The notes beneath the pieces were generated by a model. It worked only from the letters and a program-made list of their open reading frames with translations. It did no database searches and had not been told where the DNA came from. 5,111 nucleotides of DNA from Fimbriimonadaceae bacterium (lineage in GTDB: Bacteria; Armatimonadota; Fimbriimonadia; Fimbriimonadales; Fimbriimonadaceae). This document shows, piece after piece, positions 1 through 5,111 of this stretch. The stretch covers positions 2,554 to 7,664 of the forward strand of contig JACFNW010000062.1 in assembly GCA_019454665.1 (NCBI GenBank), in the 5' to 3' direction. Position 1 is the stretch's first letter. Every line of letters begins with the position of its first letter. A program made the translations under genes and the position numbers.

Positions 1-1
1 C

Positions 2-1897
2 CATCTCGCCATGCGCGTCCCTTTGCTGGACAACGCTTTCGCCCGCCTGACTTTGGGATGCCTCCGATTCTGCGTGACGGGCGCGCTTCGGGACATCGAG
101 CCCCTGATCCAAAGCAGCTACCTCGGCCTCGATCGTAAGAATCGTGCGACGCTGCGAGAAGCGGTTCGACAGCATCAAGGGCGCGACCGTCTTTGGGCCG
201 AGCTCGAGTCCTTGCCGCAGACGATCCCGGAACTCGCGTGGGTGGGTCGGATGGTCGCGCTCCGGCGGGCGTTCGCCCCGCAATTGCTCGGCTTGGCTGC
301 CTGGTCTCGTCACTTGACGGATTGGATCGGCGAAATGCCGTGGCACGAGCAGTCGCTGTTCGGATCGGGGCAGACCCAAGAGCGAGACAAGCGGGCCCAG
401 AACGCCATGCAACGAGCCTTGGCTCAAGCCGCAACGATCCGCGTGGCGACCGACGACGCCCCGATCACGCTCGATGGGTTCGTCGCCTGTTGCGCCCGCG
501 CGTGGCAAGAAGCCGAAACGACGTTGCCCTCCATGCGCGACGGCGTCTTCGTGGTGTCACGAGAGGCCGATCTGCCAGACGTTGACCACCTGGCGGTGCT
601 TGGCGTTTTGGAGGGGGAGTTTCCCCGTCGTCGGCAGGAGAGCGCGATCTTCGACGACGAGGTCAGAACCGCGCTGGCGGTCGCACGCCCGGACCGCATT
701 CCGCTGCCGCTCTCGACGGAGCAGGCGTCGCAGGAGCGGGACGAGTTCTATCGCGTGTGCGTTGCCCCTGGCAAATCGCTGTGGCTCAGCTACCCTCTGA
801 CCGGCGAAGACCGGGACAACATCGCGGCCTTCTACCTTTCAGAAGTCGAACGGGTCGCACCCGGGGCGATCAAGCGCGACTTTCCGAGAACCGGATTGGT
901 GCCGCCCTTGGACGAGTGTCGAATCCCCGCAGATGCGGAATTGGCGCGAGCGCTGGCGATGGAGGGGCACAAGCCCTCCCCGCCTTCCCTGGAGTCCATC
1001 GAGGCGCGTCTCGCCGTTCGCCGCGACCCGGCCAAGGGCGTCTCGCCCGCGGAGCTGGCCGATGCCCGAGCCTGTCCGTTCGTTTGGTTCGCCCGCCACC
1101 GGACCCCGATCCGCCAGCCGGGCATCCGAGAGGGATGGAGGAGGCTGCGGCGCATCCCGGTTCGAGCCCGATTGGCGCTCCAAACCGACGAGCAGGCCGC
1201 GATCAGCTCCATGGAGCAAGCTCTGGCCGAACTGGTCGAGCAAAGCCGCCCCTACCTGGAGCCGTTCGAGGCGCGTATGCTCGAGATCGGAGGCCGCCGA
1301 CTGATCCGGGACTGGACCCTCCGCGAGTTCGCTGCCCGCGCCCTTTGGGGCCGGGACGAGGACGCCGTACGGTCGGAAGCTCCGCTGGGCGAGGAGCCCT
1401 TCAGGGAAACCCTGACCAAAGCCGACTTGGACGTTCGGCTGGTCGGCCATGTGCCCGCGCTCTCGAAGAAGAACGGGCGGTGGTGCGTGCATCTGGTCGA
1501 GAGCAGAAACCTCGGAACGCCTGCCAACCGAAGGGAGTTGGAGCCGGATGCCCTGCTGCTCGTCGGTTTGCTGGCGGTCGCCACCCCAGGCGCACGACAC
1601 ACTCTCGAAATCGAGACGCTGTCGGGGCGTCGCTGGCTGTACGTGATGGGCGAAATGGACTTCCGGGAGGACCCGGAACGCAACCTGTTCGTCGTCCACT
1701 ACCCCGATTACCGCGCCTTCTGCGAAGAGGTCGTCCGCCACTTGTCGCAGGCCGCAGACCGCGTGTCCAACGCCGAGATCGTTCCCACACCGGGGTCGGT
1801 ATGCCGATCGTGCACCTATGGCGAGTGGTGCCGAATGCACCTGGAATACGGTGAAGTCGCTGCCATGGGATCTTCGAGGGAGGACGACGATGGCTGA
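2..1897 (+). CDS. AddB-like PD-(D/E)XK nuclease family protein, 5' partial
   Basis: This is the C-terminal part (631 residues here) of an AddB/RecB-family subunit of a double-strand-break repair helicase-nuclease. AddB proteins are usually about 900-1200 residues. The frame is open at the left edge, and the first ATG (11) falls inside what reads as helicase-like sequence, so the true start lies upstream. Numbering from that ATG, the AddB-type segment VLGVLEGEFP (196-205) is followed by a conserved 'RDEFYRVCVAPGKSLWLSYP' stretch typical of the inactive-helicase region. The nuclease-domain entry segment has C355 in ACPF, and the C-terminus has C598-X2-C601-X5-C607. These four cysteines match the spacing of the AddB iron-sulfur staple. 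The nuclease core is aberrant. Where GxVDRxD is expected there is GHVPALS (479-485), and where DYK is expected there is ESR (497-499), with no clear QxxxY helix. DNA binding and structural roles are plausible; cutting is doubtful. The gene overlaps the next by 8 bp, which indicates translational coupling with its AddA-like partner. A stand-alone Cas4/RecB-like nuclease is less likely because of the helicase-like N-terminal part. Confidence 0.85.
   Translation, partial: HLAMRVPLLDNAFARLTLGCLRFCVTGALRDIEPLIQSSYLGLDRKNRATLREAVRQHQGRDRLWAELESLPQTIPELAWVGRMVALRRAFAPQLLGLAAWSRHLTDWIGEMPWHEQSLFGSGQTQERDKRAQNAMQRALAQAATIRVATDDAPITLDGFVACCARAWQEAETTLPSMRDGVFVVSREADLPDVDHLAVLGVLEGEFPRRRQESAIFDDEVRTALAVARPDRIPLPLSTEQASQERDEFYRVCVAPGKSLWLSYPLTGEDRDNIAAFYLSEVERVAPGAIKRDFPRTGLVPPLDECRIPADAELARALAMEGHKPSPPSLESIEARLAVRRDPAKGVSPAELADARACPFVWFARHRTPIRQPGIREGWRRLRRIPVRARLALQTDEQAAISSMEQALAELVEQSRPYLEPFEARMLEIGGRRLIRDWTLREFAARALWGRDEDAVRSEAPLGEEPFRETLTKADLDVRLVGHVPALSKKNGRWCVHLVESRNLGTPANRRELEPDALLLVGLLAVATPGARHTLEIETLSGRRWLYVMGEMDFREDPERNLFVVHYPDYRAFCEEVVRHLSQAADRVSNAEIVPTPGSVCRSCTYGEWCRMHLEYGEVAAMGSSREDDDG
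1878..1884 (+). promoter_or_regulatory. Ribosome binding site of the AddA-like helicase gene
   Basis: GGGAGGA lies 5 nt before the ATG at 1890, inside the last codons of the upstream gene. It decides the helicase start: an in-frame ATG further upstream at 1818 has no comparable site and would add 24 residues that overlap the cysteine motif of the upstream gene. Confidence 0.75.
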
Positions 1898-4187
1898 AGG
1901 AATCGCTCTCGACAAGGATCAGGCGGCGGTCGTGGCGAGCGACTCCCGAGCCATGGTGGTCAGCGCGGCTGCGGGAGCGGGGAAGACGCGGGTCCTCACC
2001 GAGCGTTACCTGTCGCAAGTTCGCAAGGGCGTGCCGCCGGATCGGATCCTCACGATCACGTTCACGCGAAAGGCCGCCGCCGAGATGAAGCAACGGATCG
2101 TCGCGCGGCTGCGCGATGAGGGGCTGATGGCCGAAGCCCAGGTGGCCGAGACCGGCCCGATCCAAACGATCCACTCGTTCTGCGAACGAACCCTCCGCGA
2201 AAACGCCGTCGAAGCGGGATTGGACCCGGAGTTCGACATCGCGGCCGATGGCGAGGGCGCGCAGTTCGCCCGCGAGGCGGTTCGCAACACCCTGACCTGG
2301 CTCCTCGACGAGTCTCCCGACGCTCATTGGCTGGTGGAGCGCATGGCCGAGGCGCGCGGGAGCGAACGCCTCGAGGTTTACGAAGCGCTGCTCGCGGTGG
2401 TCGCGGGTCTCGTGGAGTCGCTGCGGTCGAAGGGGTTGGATGTGGACGAGGTCGAGCGTGTCCATGCCGATCCCGAGGGCCTGCAAGTGCTTTGGGAGAG
2501 CGTTGCATTGGATTCGCTCCATCCCGCCTGGCGCGAGAGGTTCGACGAGCTCGATCCCACGATGCCCTTTCGACAGCGGGTGCTCGAAGCCGTCAAGCTT
2601 CGGCTCGAGGGAGTTCCCCGAGTCTCCTGGCCCCGAGCCCAGGGAGACGTTGCCCAAGCCGCCCAAGAGTCGTGCGCCCTTGCGAAGCTGGCCGTCGAGG
2701 CCTGGCGGGCCTTGGACGCGCAGATGCAGCGCTCCCAGGAACTCGACTTCGCGGCCCTCGAGCTGCGTGCGATCCGATTGCTGGAAACCTCCCAGGAAGC
2801 GCGTCGAAAGCTGGGCGAACGCTACCGATGCGTCCTGGTGGACGAAGCGCAGGACATGAATCCCCTGCAACACCGGTTGGTCCGCTCCCTCGATCCCGAG
2901 TCGCTCATGCTGGTGGGCGACACACAACAGTCCATTTACGGCTTTCGGTACGCCGAGCCGCAGCTCTTCGAGGCGCTTCAGGACGAGTTGCAGGCACACC
3001 GGCTGGCCACCAACTATCGGTCGCGGGAGGGCATCTTGGCGTTTGTGGACGAGGTGTTCAAGCAGATTCAGCAGCCGGGCTATGTCCCGATGTGGCGCTC
3101 GAACGGGGACCCCCTGGCCCAGCCGCCGCCATACCACGGAGTCGAGTTCTGGCGAACCAAGGCGTTCGATCCGGCCCAAACGGCCAAGTGGGTGGCCGAG
3201 TTGGTCGGCGAAGGTTTGACCCCCGCGGACATCGCCGTTTTGACGCACACCAACCGCGAGTGCGCGGCGATCGAGACGGCGCTCAAAGACATCGCCATGC
3301 CCTGTCAGGTCATCGGCGGTGCCGAGCAGTTCTATGCGCGGCTGGAGGTTCGAGATCTGGCCAACGCGATGCGCATCTTGGCCGACCCATACGACGACTT
3401 CGCCATGGTTGCCGTCCTGCGGGGTCCGGCGGTCGAGCTCTCGATGGACTCGATCGCGCTGCTGGCGATGAAGGGCGAGGTGTTCGAAGCCCTGGAGGAG
3501 TTCGAGCCGCCCGTCCCCGAAGACAACGACCGGATCCGGGAGTTCCTCGGATGGTACGAGCCGCTCCGCTCGCACGCCGACCGTCTGCCGGCTTGGGAGG
3601 CCCTCAGCGAGTTTCTCGCACGGAGCCCCTATCTGGTGCGGCTCGCCAACCGAGCCGGGTGGCGGCAGGCTCTGATGAACACGCGCAAACTGGTGGCCAT
3701 CGCTTCGCGCGAGGCGCACCTTGGTCCATTGGAATTCGCGGAGAGGATTCGCGAGGTGCAGCGTATCTCGCACCGCGAAGGCAACGCGCCGATCTTCGAC
3801 GAGCAGGCTCCCACGATCAAGATCATGACGATCCACAAGGCCAAAGGGCTGGAGTTCAAAGCCGTCGTGCTGCCCACGTTCTACCGCGAGCGGAAACAAC
3901 CCCGTGACCTCGCCTTGCTGGAAGAGACGCGCGGCCTGATCGTCTCGAACCTCGACAGGCGTCCCGCCTACATGGCCGACTTCGTCAAGCAATCGCTCCT
4001 CGATCAGGAGGATGCGGAACGGAGGCGCGTGCTTTACGTGGCGATGACGCGCGCCAAGGAACGGCTTTGCTTCTGTGGCGACAGAGGCGCGAAGACGGGC
4101 ACGTTGGCGCAGAAAGTCGTCTCAGCGATGACACCGCGCTCCAGTCATGGAGCCGAGACGAGTGGATTGCGCTTCCGGGACCCTTGA
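1890..4187 (+). CDS. UvrD/AddA-like superfamily 1 DNA helicase without a nuclease domain
   Basis: This is a 765-residue ATP-dependent 3'-5' DNA helicase of the UvrD/RecB/AddA group, probably the motor partner of the AddB-like protein encoded just upstream. All the main motifs are visible: Q motif around Q11, Walker A GAGKT (29-33), motif Ia TITFTRKAAAEMK, TIHSFCERTLRENA, motif II DEAQD (318-322), motif III GDTQQSIYGFRYAEP (from 343), motif IV NYRS (375-378), motif V TIHKAKGLEF (647-656) and motif VI VLYVAMTRAKERL (714-726). No catalytic helicase residue appears lost. The protein ends about 40 residues after motif VI. AddA and RecB usually continue for several hundred residues into a PD-(D/E)XK nuclease, giving about 1200 in total, so this protein lacks that domain. 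There is no space for it downstream, since a tRNA gene starts 46 bp after the stop. The ATG at 1890 is chosen for its strong ribosome binding site and the 8-bp overlap with the preceding gene. By length it resembles UvrD/PcrA, but the sequence between motifs IV and V and the operon context favour AddA. Confidence 0.9.
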   Translation: MAEGIALDKDQAAVVASDSRAMVVSAAAGAGKTRVLTERYLSQVRKGVPPDRILTITFTRKAAAEMKQRIVARLRDEGLMAEAQVAETGPIQTIHSFCERTLRENAVEAGLDPEFDIAADGEGAQFAREAVRNTLTWLLDESPDAHWLVERMAEARGSERLEVYEALLAVVAGLVESLRSKGLDVDEVERVHADPEGLQVLWESVALDSLHPAWRERFDELDPTMPFRQRVLEAVKLRLEGVPRVSWPRAQGDVAQAAQESCALAKLAVEAWRALDAQMQRSQELDFAALELRAIRLLETSQEARRKLGERYRCVLVDEAQDMNPLQHRLVRSLDPESLMLVGDTQQSIYGFRYAEPQLFEALQDELQAHRLATNYRSREGILAFVDEVFKQIQQPGYVPMWRSNGDPLAQPPPYHGVEFWRTKAFDPAQTAKWVAELVGEGLTPADIAVLTHTNRECAAIETALKDIAMPCQVIGGAEQFYARLEVRDLANAMRILADPYDDFAMVAVLRGPAVELSMDSIALLAMKGEVFEALEEFEPPVPEDNDRIREFLGWYEPLRSHADRLPAWEALSEFLARSPYLVRLANRAGWRQALMNTRKLVAIASREAHLGPLEFAERIREVQRISHREGNAPIFDEQAPTIKIMTIHKAKGLEFKAVVLPTFYRERKQPRDLALLEETRGLIVSNLDRRPAYMADFVKQSLLDQEDAERRRVLYVAMTRAKERLCFCGDRGAKTGTLAQKVVSAMTPRSSHGAETSGLRFRDP

Positions 4188-4216
4188 CTTCGGGTGCAGG
4201 GCGATCGGGGTATTAT
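4184..4216 (+). promoter_or_regulatory. Possible promoter of the tRNA-Ala gene
   Basis: TATTAT (4211-4216) is a good -10 candidate 17 bp before the tRNA. TTGACT (4184-4189) is a good -35 hexamer that overlaps the stop codon of the helicase gene. The 21-bp spacer between them is longer than the usual 16-19 bp, so the -10 may work with another, weaker -35. The assignment is tentative. Confidence 0.35.
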
Positions 4217-4233
4217 TGCCTCCGTCCCCAGGT

Positions 4234-4309
4234 GGGGATGTAGCTCAGCTGGGAGAGCGCTTCCATGGCATGGAAGAGGCCACGGGTTCGAATCCCGTCA
4301 TCTCCACCA
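4234..4309 (+). tRNA. tRNA-Ala, anticodon GGC
   Basis: A complete 76-nt cloverleaf can be folded by hand. The acceptor stem GGGGATG (4234-4240) pairs with CATCTCC (4299-4305) with one G-U. The D stem is GCTC/GAGC, and the anticodon stem CTTCC/GGAAG encloses the loop ATGGCAT. The anticodon GGC (4267-4269) reads GCC, and also GCU by wobble, so it carries alanine. The T stem is ACGGG/CCCGT with loop TTCGAAT. The discriminator is A (4306), and the CCA end is encoded in the DNA (4307-4309). No intron or mismatch is seen. It lies between the helicase gene and groES; no clear hairpin terminator follows, only a short T-run at 4319-4323. Confidence 0.97.
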
Positions 4310-4419
4310 AATCTCCCATTTTTCGTCCGCCCGCCGGCCGCTTCGTCCATCACAAGACGAACCTCCTCACCCGAACACAGGCGCTCCATCGTGTCCATCC
4401 ATCTCGCCGGCCGCTCGGA
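4310..4419. other. Spacer between tRNA-Ala and the groES control region
   Basis: No credible gene is seen on either strand. It holds a T-run (4319-4323) just after the tRNA and one copy of an 11-bp direct repeat CGCCGGCCGCT (4332-4342), whose second copy at 4405-4415 ends five bases before the first CIRCE operator. The repeat has no assigned role. Confidence 0.4.
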
Positions 4420-4446
4420 ATAGCACTTTCGTCCCTTGAGTGCCAA
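4420..4446. promoter_or_regulatory. CIRCE operator 1 (HrcA binding site)
   Basis: Half-sites ATAGCACTT and GAGTGCCAA flank a 9-bp spacer, matching the CIRCE consensus TTAGCACTC-N9-GAGTGCTAA at 7 of 9 and 8 of 9 positions. It lies just upstream of the groES -35 box. CIRCE is the binding site of the heat-shock repressor HrcA, which commonly controls groESL and dnaK operons. Confidence 0.85.
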
Positions 4447-4453
4447 TACGTCC

Positions 4454-4483
4454 TTGACACGAGCGTGCCGCGGGACTCAGAAT
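4454..4483 (+). promoter_or_regulatory. groES promoter, sigma70-like
   Basis: A perfect -35 TTGACA (4454-4459) is followed after 18 bp by CAGAAT (4478-4483), a 4 of 6 match to the -10 consensus. The -10 box runs into CIRCE operator 2, so HrcA bound there would block RNA polymerase. Transcription would start near 4490. The box positions are read by eye. Confidence 0.6.
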
Positions 4484-4508
4484 AGCAGTCACTGCGCGAG
4501 AGTGCCAA
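4482..4508. promoter_or_regulatory. CIRCE operator 2 (HrcA binding site)
   Basis: Half-sites ATAGCAGTC and GAGTGCCAA are separated by 9 bp and match the consensus at 7 of 9 and 8 of 9 positions. The operator covers the end of the -10 box and the expected transcription start of groES, the usual place for repression. It starts exactly 62 bp after the start of operator 1. Confidence 0.85.
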
Positions 4509-4515
4509 TCTCGCG
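4495..4515 (+). other. Hairpin in the groES 5' untranslated region
   Basis: CGCGAGA (4495-4501) and TCTCGCG (4509-4515) form a perfect 7-bp stem around a 7-nt loop. The hairpin overlaps the right half of CIRCE operator 2 and ends 3 nt before the Shine-Dalgarno sequence. It would sit near the 5' end of the mRNA and could affect its stability or ribosome access. The function is inferred. Confidence 0.45.
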
Positions 4516-4518
4516 ATC

Positions 4519-4524
4519 AGGAGG
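4519..4524 (+). promoter_or_regulatory. groES Shine-Dalgarno sequence with a long spacer
   Basis: AGGAGG is a perfect match to the anti-Shine-Dalgarno core but ends 14 nt before the ATG at 4539, further than the usual 5-9 nt. No nearer start codon is in frame, and the protein aligns with GroES from that ATG. Confidence 0.65.
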
Positions 4525-4538
4525 ACAAGCAACCACAG

Positions 4539-4829
4539 ATGTCAGCACTCAAACCGCTCGGAGACAAGGTGGTCGTGAAGGTGATGGAGTCGGAGGCCAA
4601 GACGGCGTCCGGCATCTACCTGCCCGACACGGCCAAGAAGAAGCCCCAGGAGGGCGAGGTCGTCGCAGTCGGCAACGGCCGAATTCTCGACAACGGCGAG
4701 CGCAACGCCCTGACCGTCAAGGTCGGCGACCGCGTTCTGTTCAGCAAGTACGGAGGAAACGAAGTCACCGTTGACGGCCAGGATTTCACGATCTTGGACG
4801 AAGACCAGGTGTACGCGGTGATCGCGTGA
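4539..4829 (+). CDS. groES: Co-chaperonin GroES
   Basis: This is the 96-residue cytoplasmic heptameric lid of the GroEL chaperonin, which closes the folding chamber during the ATP cycle. The length is typical (GroES is about 95-100 residues). The N-terminal strand [12 protein letters not shown] is the family signature region. The mobile loop that binds GroEL covers roughly residues 17-33, with the hydrophobic tripeptide IYL (26-28) where many GroES have IVL or IML. Next come [10 protein letters not shown], the [15 protein letters not shown] segment and the C-terminal [13 protein letters not shown]. The gene has its own CIRCE-controlled promoter, so HrcA heat-shock regulation is expected. Unusually, the next gene is not groEL but a four-helix-bundle protein, so groEL must lie further downstream or elsewhere. 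Confidence 0.97.
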   Translation: MSALKPLGDKVVVKVMESEAKTASGIYLPDTAKKKPQEGEVVAVGNGRILDNGERNALTVKVGDRVLFSKYGGNEVTVDGQDFTILDEDQVYAVIA

Positions 4830-4835
4830 GCCAAC

Positions 4836-4868
4836 GGAAAAGGGAAGAAGGAGGAAGGAAAGAGGAAG
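4836..4868 (+). other. 33-nt polypurine tract between groES and the next gene
   Basis: Every base from 4836 to 4868 on the + strand is A or G. The tract holds several overlapping Shine-Dalgarno-like words, including GGAGG (4850-4854) and AAGGA (4855-4859). AAGGA ends 8 nt before the GTG at 4868 and is the likely ribosome binding site of the following gene. Confidence 0.6.
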
Positions 4869-5111
4869 TGACTTACCGTGGCCAGCGTGTGAGATCGGTG
4901 GATGAACTTCGGGTTCATCAGGCTGCCGTCGCTCTGGCCGTGGATGTTTACGGGGTCACCACTTGCTTTCCGCAGGAGGAGCGCTATGGCCTGATCAGTC
5001 AGATGCGGAGGGCAGCCGTTTCGATCGGCAGCAACCTCGCCGAAGGCTGGGGCCGTGGGAGTCGAGCCAATCTTGCGAACTTCACTCGACTCGCGCGGGG
5101 TTCAGCCTATG
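4868..5111 (+). CDS. Four-helix-bundle protein of the S23/IVP family, 3' partial
   Basis: 81 codons are seen before the window ends. The translation carries the hallmarks of the S23/intervening-sequence protein family (about 115-130 residues): a DELRVHQAAVALAVDVYGVT segment like the usual 'LxVWQxAxxLxxxVY', then FPQEERYGLISQMRRAAVSI, GSNLAEGWGRGS, and near the edge FTRLARGSAY. Members form small four-helix bundles that assemble as pentamers. They were first noted in insertions within 23S rRNA genes but are more often free-standing genes of unknown cellular role. The GTG at 4868 is chosen because AAGGA lies 8 nt upstream and it gives a normal N-terminus. A GTG at 4826 overlapping the groES stop is in frame, but would add a charged low-complexity leader. 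The 38-bp gap after groES and the lack of a terminator suggest co-transcription with groES. Confidence 0.85.
   Translation, partial: MTYRGQRVRSVDELRVHQAAVALAVDVYGVTTCFPQEERYGLISQMRRAAVSIGSNLAEGWGRGSRANLANFTRLARGSAY
4901..4919 (+). repeat. Perfect inverted repeat inside the start of the S23/IVP gene
   Basis: GATGAAC (4901-4907) and GTTCATC (4913-4919) form a 7-bp stem around TTCGG. No T-run follows, so it is not a standard intrinsic terminator. It lies within codons for the family's conserved 'DELRVH' segment and may be coincidental. Confidence 0.4.

Noticed and set aside
11..13. ATG as the true start of the AddB-like protein
   Set aside because: The frame is open to the left edge, no ribosome binding site can be seen, and the protein would begin in the middle of the helicase-like region at little more than half of normal AddB length.
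1818..1820. Upstream ATG as the helicase start
   Set aside because: It would overlap the conserved cysteine motif of the upstream gene by 80 bp. The ATG at 1890 has a well-spaced GGGAGGA and gives the normal N-terminus before the Q motif.
2327..3907. 526-codon + strand frame inside the helicase gene
   Set aside because: It is Arg, Gly and Ala rich, has no motif, and lies wholly within the helicase gene in another frame.
1401..3992. Long open frame of 863 codons on the minus strand opposite the AddB-like and helicase genes
   Set aside because: Its translation shows no recognisable domain and is rich in Leu, Arg, Gly and His repeats typical of antisense GC-rich coding DNA. The + strand here has unmistakable helicase motifs.
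4234..4309. tRNA-Ala as an integration site of a mobile element
   Set aside because: No integrase gene and no repeated copy of the tRNA 3' end is seen in the window.
4310..4323. Intrinsic terminator after tRNA-Ala
   Set aside because: There is a T-run at 4319-4323, but the only preceding stem is the tRNA itself and no separate GC hairpin is present.
4213..4446. Small minus-strand frame containing GDDGIRTRG and LSYIPTWG
   Set aside because: This is the familiar spurious peptide made by translating the antisense of a tRNA gene. It covers the tRNA-Ala and has no ribosome binding site.
4147..4485. Small + strand frames running through the tRNA and the groES operators
   Set aside because: They are translations of the tRNA and the regulatory DNA. 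Strings such as GFESRHLH come from the tRNA T arm.
4826..4828. GTG overlapping the groES stop as the start of the S23/IVP gene
   Set aside because: It is in frame and possible, but would add a 14-residue charged leader encoded by the purine tract, unlike the family. The GTG at 4868 fits better.

Overview
This is a GC-rich bacterial window with all its genes on the + strand and little intergenic space. The taxon cannot be fixed from sequence alone. A CIRCE-controlled groES, an AddB-type iron-sulfur protein and a four-helix-bundle (S23/IVP) protein fit many high-GC, non-proteobacterial lineages. Armatimonadota (Fimbriimonadia-like) is only a guess.

Positions 1-4187 hold a two-gene operon of AddAB/RecBCD type. 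The first gene is already open at the left edge, so it lacks its 5' part. It encodes the C-terminal portion of an AddB-like protein with the inactive-helicase region, a PD-(D/E)XK nuclease fold and four iron-sulfur-type cysteines. The second gene starts inside the end of the first and encodes a 765-residue UvrD/AddA-like superfamily 1 helicase with all its helicase motifs. The nuclease site of the AddB-like protein is badly degenerate, and the helicase ends soon after motif VI, without the C-terminal nuclease domain normal for AddA. The pair looks like a double-strand-break processing complex that unwinds DNA but may not cut it. This is the most unusual feature of the window.

Positions 4188-4538 hold a tRNA-Ala(GGC) gene with an encoded CCA end, then the groES control region. 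That region has two tandem CIRCE operators (HrcA binding sites) 62 bp apart, a sigma70-like promoter whose -10 box meets the second operator, a short hairpin that would lie near the mRNA 5' end, and a strong Shine-Dalgarno sequence unusually far from the start codon.

Positions 4539-4829 encode the co-chaperonin GroES. groEL does not follow directly. After a 33-nt pure-purine stretch comes a gene of the four-helix-bundle S23/IVP family, which runs off the right edge. That gene is probably co-transcribed with groES under heat-shock control, and it separates groES from any groEL further downstream.
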